DNA of 64,000 nt, from positions 25,074-89,073 of the forward strand of contig NZ_SMAL01000011.1 of NCBI RefSeq assembly GCF_004342165.1, given 5' to 3'. The notes under the pieces were generated by a model. The model saw nothing but the letters and a program-made list of their open reading frames with translations. It was not told the origin of the DNA and made no database searches. The DNA comes from Natranaerovirga pectinivora (GTDB taxonomy: Bacteria; Bacillota; Clostridia; Lachnospirales; DSM-24629). This document shows, one piece after another, positions 53,769-62,161 of the stretch; the stretch's first letter is position 1; every line of letters begins with the position of its first letter. Both the position numbers and the translations under genes were made by a program.

Positions 53769-54845
53769 ATGTATACACCTATTCAATGGGCAGAAAAAGC
53801 TTGTGAAACATTAATGAAAAAATTCGAAGCTCCAAACCTTCCTCCCGTTGGAAGATTCCATTATCATCAAGGGGTTTTCCTACTTGGCGTTGAAAGATGT
53901 TGGGAACAGAATCAAAATGACAAATACTTTAACTATATAAAAGATTGGGTTGATAGTTATATTTCAGATTTTGGTTCTGTTTCCGGAAATAATACTACTG
54001 AATTAGATGATGTTCAACCAGGAATTATTTTATTTAACCTTTTTGAAAAAACCAACCTTAAAAAATACAAAAATGCTTTATATGAAATTGTTCCGTTATT
54101 AAAATCTTGGAAAACAAACTCTGAAGGTGGTTTCTGGCATAAGGGTAAAACCCCAAATCAAATGTGGTTGGATGGCTTGTTTATGGGCGGACCAATTGCT
54201 GTAAAATTTGGCAAAGTATTTAATGATAGTACTTATTTTGATATGGTTACATATCAAGCAAAATTAATGACAGAACATACTAAAGATGATAAATCTGGGC
54301 TTCTTTATCATGGATGTGATCCAACAAAAGAAGCAGAATGGGCTGATCCTATTACAGGAAGATCTTCTGAATTCTGGGGTCGGGCTATTGGCTGGTATCC
54401 AGTTGCAATTGTTGATATCCTCGATTATCTACCAAAGGATCATAAGGATCGGGATATCCTTTTACAAATATTAAAAGATTTAATTGACGCTCTTATTCTT
54501 TACCAAGACAAAAGTGGTTTATGGTACCAAGTTATAGATAAAGGAGAGAACCCTGAGAATTGGTTAGAAACTTCTTGTTCTTCGCTGTTTGTTGCTGCCA
54601 TTGCTAAAGCTGTTAGAATGGGGTATCTAGATGCATCTTATTTTCAGTACGCAAAAATAGGTTATAAAGGAATTATTGAGACCATTAAAGAAGATGAGAA
54701 TGGTATTATTATTAGTGGAATTTGTATCGGAACGCCAATTGGTGATTATGATTTTTATATCACTAGACCTACTACCGAGAACGATTTACACGGTGCTGGT
54801 GCTTTTATTTTAATGTGTGTAGAAGTGGGCAAAGTAATAACATAA
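53769..54845 (+). CDS. Unsaturated rhamnogalacturonyl hydrolase (glycoside hydrolase family 105)
   Basis: 358 residues, typical length for a YteR/YesR-like intracellular (alpha/alpha)6-barrel enzyme; no signal peptide is seen. Motifs: HYHQGVFLLGVERCWE, LDDVQPGIILFNLFE, TPNQMWLDGLFMGGP with the catalytic-type Asp, SSEFWGRAIGWYPVAIVDIL, and DLHGAGAFILMCVE near the end. The family removes unsaturated galacturonate from rhamnogalacturonan oligosaccharides made by pectin lyases. It has a GGAGTGTTTTCTT ribosome site and is divergent from an AraC regulator. Substrate preference within GH105/GH88 is not certain. Confidence 0.9.
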   Translation: MYTPIQWAEKACETLMKKFEAPNLPPVGRFHYHQGVFLLGVERCWEQNQNDKYFNYIKDWVDSYISDFGSVSGNNTTELDDVQPGIILFNLFEKTNLKKYKNALYEIVPLLKSWKTNSEGGFWHKGKTPNQMWLDGLFMGGPIAVKFGKVFNDSTYFDMVTYQAKLMTEHTKDDKSGLLYHGCDPTKEAEWADPITGRSSEFWGRAIGWYPVAIVDILDYLPKDHKDRDILLQILKDLIDALILYQDKSGLWYQVIDKGENPENWLETSCSSLFVAAIAKAVRMGYLDASYFQYAKIGYKGIIETIKEDENGIIISGICIGTPIGDYDFYITRPTTENDLHGAGAFILMCVEVGKVIT

Positions 54846-54869
54846 TATTTTCAGAGGACGGGTGAAAAA

Positions 54870-54992
54870 GGGACAGTTCATAAACTTCTACATTTTTTTG
54901 CACTACTCCTCACCTCTTTTTTATTATGAACCGTCCCTTATTTTCTTATTCTCTTTTTTTATGAACCGTCCCTCATTTTTGTGAACCGTCCC
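54870..54992. repeat. REP cluster: one forward, three inverted copies
   Basis: GGGACAGTTCATAAA (54870-54884, one change), and inverted copies at 54924-54937, 54958-54972 and 54981-54992. It lies in the GH105-to-lipoprotein spacer, which otherwise has only T-rich tracts and the next ribosome site. Confidence 0.9.
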
Positions 54993-55112
54993 TTATTTTT
55001 CTCTATTTTCTTATTTTCTATTTTTTCTTGTTTTTTATGGAACTTTTTTACTCTTTGTATCGTTTAATATATAATGTTTTAATTAGATTATTTATTAAAC
55101 AGGAGGATATGA

Positions 55113-55817
55113 ATGAAAGTTAAATTTAATTTTTTAGTACTGACTTTAATTTTAAGTTTTGTTGTGCTTTTCTATGGATGTTCTTCTACTAATGATAATA
55201 ACGATGCAATACACGCTCCCATTGAAGAAACCCCTATTGAAGGTGTTGATTCTGATGATGATTCTGATACAAACCAAGATGCACAAGCTCAGGAAATTGA
55301 TTTGTCCCAATGGCCTTCAGAGATAACAAAAACTATTTTTATCGAAGGTATGGAAGAAGAGATTTTTCTGAATAGATTTATTCACCAAGACTTCTTATAT
55401 CTTACCTATGTACCTTCAGATATGATCAGTGAGTATACTTCATTTAACAATGGTGATTCCGTTAGGTTTTACAGCAATTTTAATGAGATGAAAAATGAAG
55501 ATATTTTGGTTGAGTTTACCTTTTATGATGATGATGTTTCTATTTCTGATTTAGAGAATTTATTAGAATTATATTCTTGGGATTTGTCTAGCAAAAAACT
55601 TTCTGAAAGATTATTTAGTTGGTCTATCGCCGAGTCTTATATCCAAGATGAAAGTCTTATAGGAACTATTGCTCTAGGAATTTATAGTGATCAATATTTC
55701 ACTTTATATTACCAACATCCTTGGGAATTTGGAGATGGATTCTATCCTAGGTTACACACTATAATAGAGGAGTTTTATTTTTTTGAAGATAATATTTATC
55801 TAAATGAGCTACAGTAG
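55113..55817 (+). CDS. Predicted lipoprotein of unknown function
   Basis: 234 residues. The N-terminus has LILSFVVLFYGCSS, a lipoprotein signal with Cys about residue 23, followed by an acidic Asp/Glu-rich linker (about 28-65) typical of surface lipoproteins. The folded part (about 70-234) is rich in aromatic and acidic residues and matches no family I recognise. It is preceded by AACAGGAGGATATGA and followed by a strong terminator, so it is a single-gene unit. Confidence 0.75.
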   Translation: MKVKFNFLVLTLILSFVVLFYGCSSTNDNNDAIHAPIEETPIEGVDSDDDSDTNQDAQAQEIDLSQWPSEITKTIFIEGMEEEIFLNRFIHQDFLYLTYVPSDMISEYTSFNNGDSVRFYSNFNEMKNEDILVEFTFYDDDVSISDLENLLELYSWDLSSKKLSERLFSWSIAESYIQDESLIGTIALGIYSDQYFTLYYQHPWEFGDGFYPRLHTIIEEFYFFEDNIYLNELQ

Positions 55818-55823
55818 TACACT

Positions 55824-55861
55824 AAAAGCGCAATTACTACTAAAGTAATTACGCTTTTTTT
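55824..55861. terminator. Bidirectional terminator
   Basis: AAAAGCG-AATTACT and AGTAATT-CGCTTTT pair over 14 bp with one mismatch and a short loop, with T runs on both sides. It separates the convergent lipoprotein and chemoreceptor genes. Confidence 0.88.
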
Positions 55862-55881
55862 ATGTGGTTATATGTGTATTG

Positions 55882-57621
55882 TTAGTATTGAAACTTTGAT
55901 ATACTTTGATTCATTTCTTCTGCTAATTTAGTCAATGCACCGCTTGCTTTTGCTATTTCTTCCATTGAAGCTGTTTGTTCCTCTACTGAAGCTGATGTTT
56001 CTTGTGTTCCTGCCGCATTCTCTTCAGATATAGCTGATAAGCTTTCAATAATATTGATAATAGAAACTTTTTTGTTCTCCATTAATAAACCTGATGCATT
56101 AAGTTTGTTTATAACTTCTTTTGTTTTTTCTATTGATAAGGAAATATTTTCGAATTTTGTTCTTGTTATTTCTACACTTACACTTTGTTCTTCTACTACT
56201 TTATTCATTTCATTCATAATTTGGACTGCAGTTTCCATCTTTTCTTTTAATTCGTTGATTATTAATGATATTTCACCCGTAAACTGATTGGATTGTTCTG
56301 CTAGTTTCTTTATTTCTTCTGAAACTACAGCAAATCCTCTTCCTGCTTCCCCAGCTCTTGCCGCTTCAATTGCTGCATTTAATGCTAGTAAGTTGGTTTG
56401 TTCAGAAATACTTTTAATCATTTGACTGGCCGTATTAATCTTTTCCGCACTTTGGTGTGCATTTATAATCACATTGTTTATTACTTGTGTTTCTTTTTTA
56501 CTCATTTCATTTTTTATTACTAATTCTTTAATACTTAAAATACCTTCTTCTTTTAGCCTGCTTACTTCATCTGATGACAGGTCTAATTCTTGTATATAAT
56601 TATGACTACTTTCTATTAACGTTCCTAATTCTGTAATTTCATTAGCTGCATTTTCAGTATCACTCGCTTGTTCATTGGCACCATTTGCAATTTCTTCGAT
56701 TGTTCTAGCAACTTCATTAGCAGCGATTGATACTTGTTCACTGGTTTCAGATAACTCAGAAGCAGATAAAGCCACATCATTTGAGATGTTATCTATTACT
56801 TTTATTAATTCAATGAAATTCTTCTGCATTTTCTCTAAAGATTTTGCAATTTTCCCAACCTCATCTTTTCTTTTTAGGTACTTGTCTTTTTTGCCAGACT
56901 GATATAATTGTAAATCATAATTAGATATTTTCTCAATCATTCCTGTTAAAAATATTATTGGATCTGAAATCTTTTTACCTATTATTAAACTAATTATGAT
57001 ACCAAAAAGAATAGTTCCTAAAGTAATCATTATAAAGATATTCCTACTATTCATTAAAATATCTTTTATCAAAATATCTGCTTGTTCATTTGGTAATCCT
57101 ATAAATAAAATCCCGATCACTTCATTATTGTTAAATATTGGTTGATATGCTGTTACATAAGATATGCCTAAAATATCTGCATTTCCTATATATGTTTTTC
57201 CATTTACAACAGATTGAAATGCTTCACTTTCTTTTCCTAATAAAGTACCTGTCGCTCTTTGCCCATCTCCATCTATAATATTAGTTGATATGCGCTCAAA
57301 GTCATCTCCTCTCTTAACAAAAATAGTAGCAACATTTCCTGAATCTTCTTGTATTTTGTCCACCATTTCATTGACTCCTGAAATATTTCTACCATTTTGA
57401 TCTGTCAATATGCCATTATTATATTTAAATTCTCCATAATAATTTTTGACATACATTTCTGCAGCTGCTAGGTCTGACTCTAATTTTTGATTAATTGATT
57501 GTTGATTTAAGTTTTCTAGCCCATTTTTAGTACTTACATATCCCGATGCACTTATTATAAAACAGATTATTACTAATGCGCTGCTAAAACTAATTATTAA
57601 GTTATTTTTGATGCTTTTCAT
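55882..57621 (-). CDS. Methyl-accepting chemotaxis protein with Cache_3-type sensor
   Basis: 579 residues. An N-terminal helix is followed by an extracellular single-Cache domain (about 35-185; [38 protein letters not shown]), a second helix, HAMP (about 210-270), and the signalling domain. The tip contains [20 protein letters not shown] and [20 protein letters not shown]. This sensor type is found in receptors for small organic anions, but the ligand is unknown. The ribosome site is GGAGGTAGACATT. It differs clearly in sensor from the receptor at 42.8 kb. Confidence 0.94.
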   Translation of the reverse strand: MKSIKNNLIISFSSALVIICFIISASGYVSTKNGLENLNQQSINQKLESDLAAAEMYVKNYYGEFKYNNGILTDQNGRNISGVNEMVDKIQEDSGNVATIFVKRGDDFERISTNIIDGDGQRATGTLLGKESEAFQSVVNGKTYIGNADILGISYVTAYQPIFNNNEVIGILFIGLPNEQADILIKDILMNSRNIFIMITLGTILFGIIISLIIGKKISDPIIFLTGMIEKISNYDLQLYQSGKKDKYLKRKDEVGKIAKSLEKMQKNFIELIKVIDNISNDVALSASELSETSEQVSIAANEVARTIEEIANGANEQASDTENAANEITELGTLIESSHNYIQELDLSSDEVSRLKEEGILSIKELVIKNEMSKKETQVINNVIINAHQSAEKINTASQMIKSISEQTNLLALNAAIEAARAGEAGRGFAVVSEEIKKLAEQSNQFTGEISLIINELKEKMETAVQIMNEMNKVVEEQSVSVEITRTKFENISLSIEKTKEVINKLNASGLLMENKKVSIINIIESLSAISEENAAGTQETSASVEEQTASMEEIAKASGALTKLAEEMNQSISKFQY

Positions 57622-57820
57622 AATGTCTACCTCCAGTAATGTATAATGCTAAGATTTTTAGAAATTTTCAAAGAGGATTTGTTCATTAATATGTTAATTA
57701 ATACACTTTCCTTTTTAGGTATTTATTCCCAATTATAATAGGTCTTCCGAACCATTATTATACTTTCTTTTAGTTTGATTGTCAAACCTTTTTAGCTTGA
57801 ATTAAATTTGAACGCTATAG

Positions 57821-57861
57821 TTTTATGAACCGTCCCTTATTTTTCTTTTATGAACCGTCCC
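57821..57861 (-). repeat. Two tandem inverted-orientation REP copies
   Basis: TTTTATGAACCGTCCC at 57821-57836 and 57847-57861. They lie upstream of the DUF2512 gene and create a spurious N-terminal open frame. The rest of 57622-57999 is AT-rich. Confidence 0.9.
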
Positions 57862-57999
57862 TTATTTTTCTTATTTTTTAGTTTTCTTGTTTTTTGCATT
57901 AAAAGGTTTTTTTTGGGGAATTATATTGTAAGTGCATTTTTGTATCTATATGATCTAAAAACAACTTCTTATATTTATTTTAATGAAAGGATGATGCTT

Positions 58000-58350
58000 A
58001 TGAAAACAGCTCTTGCTTTAATCGTTAAATTTATTATTTCTTTTCTTGCTGTTTGGTCAACTTTAGGTTTTATCGATAATAATAATTTGAATATCATTAC
58101 ATTAGTTGCTGCCATTATTACAATTGCTAATTATTTTATTGGTGATCTTCTTATTTTACCTAATTTAGGCAATATTATTGCTAGTATTATTGATGGTGTG
58201 ATGGCAGCTATTATTGCTTATATTACAATTCTATTCGTCCCAGAGTCTTTTGTAAGTTTAATTAGCGGTATTGTGCTTGGTGTTTTAATTGCCGTTGCTG
58301 AATATTTTTTCCATATTTACATTGTTAAAGCAGATAAAGTTGCCCCTTAA
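58000..58350 (+). CDS. DUF2512-family small membrane protein (YndM-like)
   Basis: 116 residues from the ATG at 58000, with GAAAGG 9 nt upstream; a longer frame from 57850 runs through REP copies and is not real. Four hydrophobic helices cover almost the full length (about 5-22, 28-48, 55-78, 83-106). The segment NYFIGDLLILPNLGNIIASI is characteristic of DUF2512. Function is not known. A terminator follows directly, so it is a single-gene unit. Confidence 0.8.
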   Translation: MKTALALIVKFIISFLAVWSTLGFIDNNNLNIITLVAAIITIANYFIGDLLILPNLGNIIASIIDGVMAAIIAYITILFVPESFVSLISGIVLGVLIAVAEYFFHIYIVKADKVAP

Positions 58351-58356
58351 ATTGAA

Positions 58357-58396
58357 AGACAGTTCTCTTTTGGACTGTCTCCTATTATTTTTTTTG
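58357..58396 (+). terminator. Intrinsic terminator after the DUF2512 gene
   Basis: AGACAGT (58357-58363) pairs with ACTGTCT (58374-58380), followed by a long T run. Confidence 0.85.
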
Positions 58397-58478
58397 CCTA
58401 TTTTGAATATATTTTAAAGTTAACTATATTCTTATGTTATAATATACTTATTATAAATTTATTAACGAGGTGATAATT

Positions 58479-61193
58479 TTGCTTGAGAATAAAATTGGTA
58501 TGAATAAAAAAACCTTAACCTTCGAGGGAAAAGATTATACATATTATTGTATTAAATCTCTTGAGGAAAATGGTTTTGGTGATGTCTCTAGACTTCCTTA
58601 TTCAATGAAAGTTCTACTTGAATGTGCTCTTCGTAACTATGATGAAAAACTTGTTACCATGGACCATATTAAAAGGATTACTCATTGGAACAATGATGAC
58701 TTTAAAGATGAAATTCCTTTTATTCCATCTAGAATAGTACTTCAGGATTTTACTGGCGTTCCTGTTGTTGTTGATCTTGCAGGGATGCGATCAAAGATGG
58801 AAGAAATAGGTGGTGACCCTAATAAAATCAATCCTATTGTTCCTGTTGATTTAATTATCGACCACTCTGTTATTATGGATGCTTTTGGTTCTACTGACGC
58901 TCTTACCACTAATGTGAATAAAGAGTTTGAAAGAAATACAGAAAGATATCAACTTTTAAAATGGGCACAAAGCTCTTTTTCTAATTTCCGTGTTTTCCCA
59001 CCTTCTGTTGGTATCATTCATCAAGTAAATCTGGAGTACCTTGCTACTGTTGCCACAACAAAAACTGTTAACAATGAACATATGATTTTTCCTGATTCTC
59101 TTGTTGGTACAGATTCTCATACTACTATGATCAATGGTATCGGTGTGTTAGGCTGGGGCGTTGGTGGTATTGAAGCTGAAGCGGGAATGCTTGGTCAACC
59201 TCTTTACTTTTTAACCCCTGATGTTGTAGGCTTAAAACTTTCTGGTAAGCTTCCAGAGAATGCTACTGCAACAGATTTGGCTCTAACCATCACTCGACTA
59301 TTAAGAGAAGAAGGGGTTGTTGGTAAATTTGTTGAGTATTTCGGTGAAGGTTTAAATAATATTAGTGTTGAAGATCGTGCTACTGTTGCTAATATGTGTC
59401 CTGAATATGGGGCTACAGTTGGTTTCTTCCCTGTAGATACTCAAACACTGGACTATTTAAGAGCAACTGGTAGAGATGAAAAACATATAGCTCTTGTTGA
59501 GTCTTATTATAAAGCACAAGGAATGCTTAGAACCAATGACTCTCCTGAACCTGTTTTTGCCACTACAATTCATTTAGATCTTTCTACTGTGGAACCAAGT
59601 CTTTCTGGTCCCAAAAGACCTCAAGATCAAATATTTTTAAAATCTATGAAAGAAAGATTTTTAGATGTTATTACTGCTCCGCTTGATAAAAATGGCTATA
59701 ATCTTAGTGAATCACAACTTAATATGACATCTGACTTGGATTATAAAGATGGAAAAAAAGAGAAATTAAAATCAGGTGCTGTAGCAATAGCTTCTATTAC
59801 AAGCTGTACAAACACTTCAAATCCATATGTATTAATAGGCGCAGGGCTTCTAGCGAAAAAAGCTGTTGAATTAGGCCTTCAAAAACCTAACTATGTTAAG
59901 ACCAGCTTAGCGCCTGGCTCTCTTGTAGTCACTGAGTATCTAGAAAAATCAGGTCTTTTACCTTATCTAGAAAATTTAGGGTTTTATGTGTCAGGTTATG
60001 GCTGTGCAACTTGTATTGGAAATAGTGGTCCTTTAGTTGATGAAGTCAGTGAGGCTATAAAAAAGGATGATATTACCGTTGCTGCTGTATTAAGTGGTAA
60101 TCGTAACTTCGAAGGTAGAATTCATCCACAGGTAAAAATGAATTACCTTGCTTCTCCTATTTTAGTTGTTGCATATGCCTTAGCTGGTACTGTAAATATT
60201 GACTTTGATAAGGAACCTATTGGATTTAACGATAAAAATGAAGGTGTTTATCTAAAAGATATATGGCCTAATTTTAGTGATATTAATACTATTGTAAAAG
60301 AATTTGTGAAACCTGAAATATACAAAGATAAATACAACGAAATATTTGAAGCCAATGATCGTTGGAATCAATTAGAAATGGCTAAGAGTGATATTTATAA
60401 ATGGGATGAAAACTCTACTTATATAAAAATGCCACCATTTTTTGATGAAATGGAAATCCATCCAAGTGTTATAAGAGATATTTATAATTCTAATATTTTA
60501 GCTATTCTTGGGGATAGTGTTACCACTGATCATATTTCACCTGCTGGTAGTATTCCTGAGGCGTCTCCTGCTGGAAACCATTTAACTGCTCAAAATATTA
60601 GTCCAGAGTTTTTTAATTCTTATGGGGCTCGTAGAGGAACTCATGAAGTTATGATGAGAGGTACTTTCGCCAATATTAGAATTAGAAATAAGATGATACC
60701 TGGGGTTGAAGGTGGTTTTACAAATCATATCCCAAGTGGCGAGATTATGCCTATATACGATGCTTGTATGAAATATAAAGAAAGTCAAACCCCATTGATT
60801 GTTATTGCTGGGAAAGAATATGGTACTGGAAGTTCAAGAGACTGGGCTGCAAAAGGTACTTCTCTACTAGGAGTTAAAGCAGTTATTGCAGAAAGTTTTG
60901 AAAGAATTCATAGAAGTAATTTGGTTGGCATGGGTGTTCTTCCTCTTCAGTTTATTGATTCCAATGCTGAATCTTTAGGATTAATTGGTAATGAAATACT
61001 GACTATAACTGGAATTGCTAATAATCTTCACCCAAATAAAAAATTAGTTGTTAATGTCAATCGTCCTGATGGTAGTACTTTTGATTTTGAAGTTCTTGCT
61101 AGACTGGATAGTAGTATTGATGTTGAATATTATTTAAACGGTGGTATTTTACCAATGATGTTAAGAAATTTTATAGGCGAGCCTATTAAATAA
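58479..61193 (+). CDS. acnA: Aconitate hydratase (AcnA/IRP type)
   Basis: About 904 residues from a TTG at 58479, chosen because GAGGTGATAATT lies directly upstream. It is a full-length AcnA: LLECALRNYDE, VLQDFTGVPVVVDLAGMR, GTDSHTTMINGIGVLGWGVG, the first cluster Cys in SITSCTNTSNPYVL and two more in YGCATCIGNSGPL, and the swivel domain with GDSVTTDHISPAGSIP and KEYGTGSSRDWAAKG. It interconverts citrate and isocitrate using a [4Fe-4S] cluster. It stands alone, without citrate synthase or isocitrate dehydrogenase nearby. A dense REP cluster follows its stop. Confidence 0.95.
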   Translation: MLENKIGMNKKTLTFEGKDYTYYCIKSLEENGFGDVSRLPYSMKVLLECALRNYDEKLVTMDHIKRITHWNNDDFKDEIPFIPSRIVLQDFTGVPVVVDLAGMRSKMEEIGGDPNKINPIVPVDLIIDHSVIMDAFGSTDALTTNVNKEFERNTERYQLLKWAQSSFSNFRVFPPSVGIIHQVNLEYLATVATTKTVNNEHMIFPDSLVGTDSHTTMINGIGVLGWGVGGIEAEAGMLGQPLYFLTPDVVGLKLSGKLPENATATDLALTITRLLREEGVVGKFVEYFGEGLNNISVEDRATVANMCPEYGATVGFFPVDTQTLDYLRATGRDEKHIALVESYYKAQGMLRTNDSPEPVFATTIHLDLSTVEPSLSGPKRPQDQIFLKSMKERFLDVITAPLDKNGYNLSESQLNMTSDLDYKDGKKEKLKSGAVAIASITSCTNTSNPYVLIGAGLLAKKAVELGLQKPNYVKTSLAPGSLVVTEYLEKSGLLPYLENLGFYVSGYGCATCIGNSGPLVDEVSEAIKKDDITVAAVLSGNRNFEGRIHPQVKMNYLASPILVVAYALAGTVNIDFDKEPIGFNDKNEGVYLKDIWPNFSDINTIVKEFVKPEIYKDKYNEIFEANDRWNQLEMAKSDIYKWDENSTYIKMPPFFDEMEIHPSVIRDIYNSNILAILGDSVTTDHISPAGSIPEASPAGNHLTAQNISPEFFNSYGARRGTHEVMMRGTFANIRIRNKMIPGVEGGFTNHIPSGEIMPIYDACMKYKESQTPLIVIAGKEYGTGSSRDWAAKGTSLLGVKAVIAESFERIHRSNLVGMGVLPLQFIDSNAESLGLIGNEILTITGIANNLHPNKKLVVNVNRPDGSTFDFEVLARLDSSIDVEYYLNGGILPMMLRNFIGEPIK

Positions 61194-61208
61194 TTCAAAC
61201 AAAAATAA

Positions 61209-61427
61209 GGGACGGTTCCTTAAATATTTGGAACCGTCCCCAATATTTCTATATTTTTGTTGGAACCGTCCCCAATATTGTTGGAACCGTCCCCAATCTT
61301 TTCCAATCTTTTTTTCATCTTTTTTTAAGAACCGTCCCCTATATATTCTAAGAACCGTCCCCTATATTTCTCTGTTTTTTTTGGAACCGTCCCCAATCTT
61401 TTTTCAATCTTTTTTAAGAACCGTCCC
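61209..61427. repeat. Dense REP cluster: one forward and seven inverted copies
   Basis: Forward GGGACGGTTCCTTAAA (61209-61224). Inverted copies at 61227-61241, 61260-61273, 61281-61294, 61325-61339, 61348-61362, 61381-61394 and 61414-61427. They alternate between a GGAACCGTCCCC subtype and an AAGAACCGTCCC subtype, several as local tandem duplications. This is the densest and right-most cluster in the window. Confidence 0.93.
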
Positions 61428-61434
61428 TGTTTTT

Positions 61435-61962
61435 TTATATCAATTCTTTTTCTACCAATTCTAATACCAGTGTTTCTCTTTCTATTGATAATCCCATTGA
61501 TTCTTCTTGGTTTGCCATAACTTCTTTGTTATGTTTGATGGCTTCTTCAATTTCTATCCATACAGCAGACATGCCATTGGCAATCTCATAATCTTCTAGG
61601 CTTACTTCATCAAATTCATCGTCAATTTTACATATATAAAAATAAGACATCATATGGATTAAATCATATTCTGGTTTATAGTGGGGTCTATATTCATCAA
61701 TGTAGCCAAATTCACTTATTATCTCAATGTTTTTGGCACCTGTTTCTTCAGCTAATTCTCTTTTAAGGCCTGTTATTAAGTCTTCCCCCAGATCTACACC
61801 ACCACCTGGAAAGCTATAATCATTGTATCTTTTTGTGTAAAGCAAAAAGATTCTTGAACCTTTTAATATTATGCCTCTTGCTGCTCTTCTTTCAAATATC
61901 TTACCCTCTATGCTTTGTACATCCTTATGTACCATTTTTTTTAGCAATCTCACGTCTCTCAC
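61435..61962 (-). CDS. Nudix hydrolase
   Basis: 175 residues. The Nudix box is complete: GGGVDLGEDLITGLKRELAE followed directly by ETGA, with the catalytic REL-EE core. The start RRAARGIILKGSRIFLLYTK is the usual first strand of the fold. The family hydrolyses nucleoside diphosphates linked to another group; the substrate cannot be read here. It is convergent with aconitase across the REP cluster. The start is uncertain: GTG at 61962 or ATG at 61935. Confidence 0.9.
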   Translation of the reverse strand: MRDVRLLKKMVHKDVQSIEGKIFERRAARGIILKGSRIFLLYTKRYNDYSFPGGGVDLGEDLITGLKRELAEETGAKNIEIISEFGYIDEYRPHYKPEYDLIHMMSYFYICKIDDEFDEVSLEDYEIANGMSAVWIEIEEAIKHNKEVMANQEESMGLSIERETLVLELVEKELI

Positions 61963-62161
61963 TCTTTCTTTAAAATAATTTGTTTCTTATGAGTTCTAAT
62001 TTTTTTACTAGAAATAAATTATATCATTCTATTCCCAGTAGTTCAATTTTGCAATGGCAAAATATCTAGAGTTTCTTAATTTAGTGAGCAATGTTTGGTA
62101 AGACATTGTATTTTTATTGTGCTAAAATAATATTAAAATCTCTTTTTGGAGGCAACTACAT

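Noticed and set aside
57850..57999. Long N-terminal extension of the DUF2512 frame
   Set aside because: It starts in a REP copy (MNRPLFF) and lacks a ribosome site; the real start is the ATG at 58000.
61209..61427. CRISPR-like array
   Set aside because: Units lie in both orientations, spacing is irregular, spacers are low-complexity and no cas genes are near; this is a REP cluster.
61228..61464. Plus-strand ORF rich in NRP/TVP repeats
   Set aside because: It is a chance frame through tandem REP copies, with no start signal, and overlaps the Nudix gene end.
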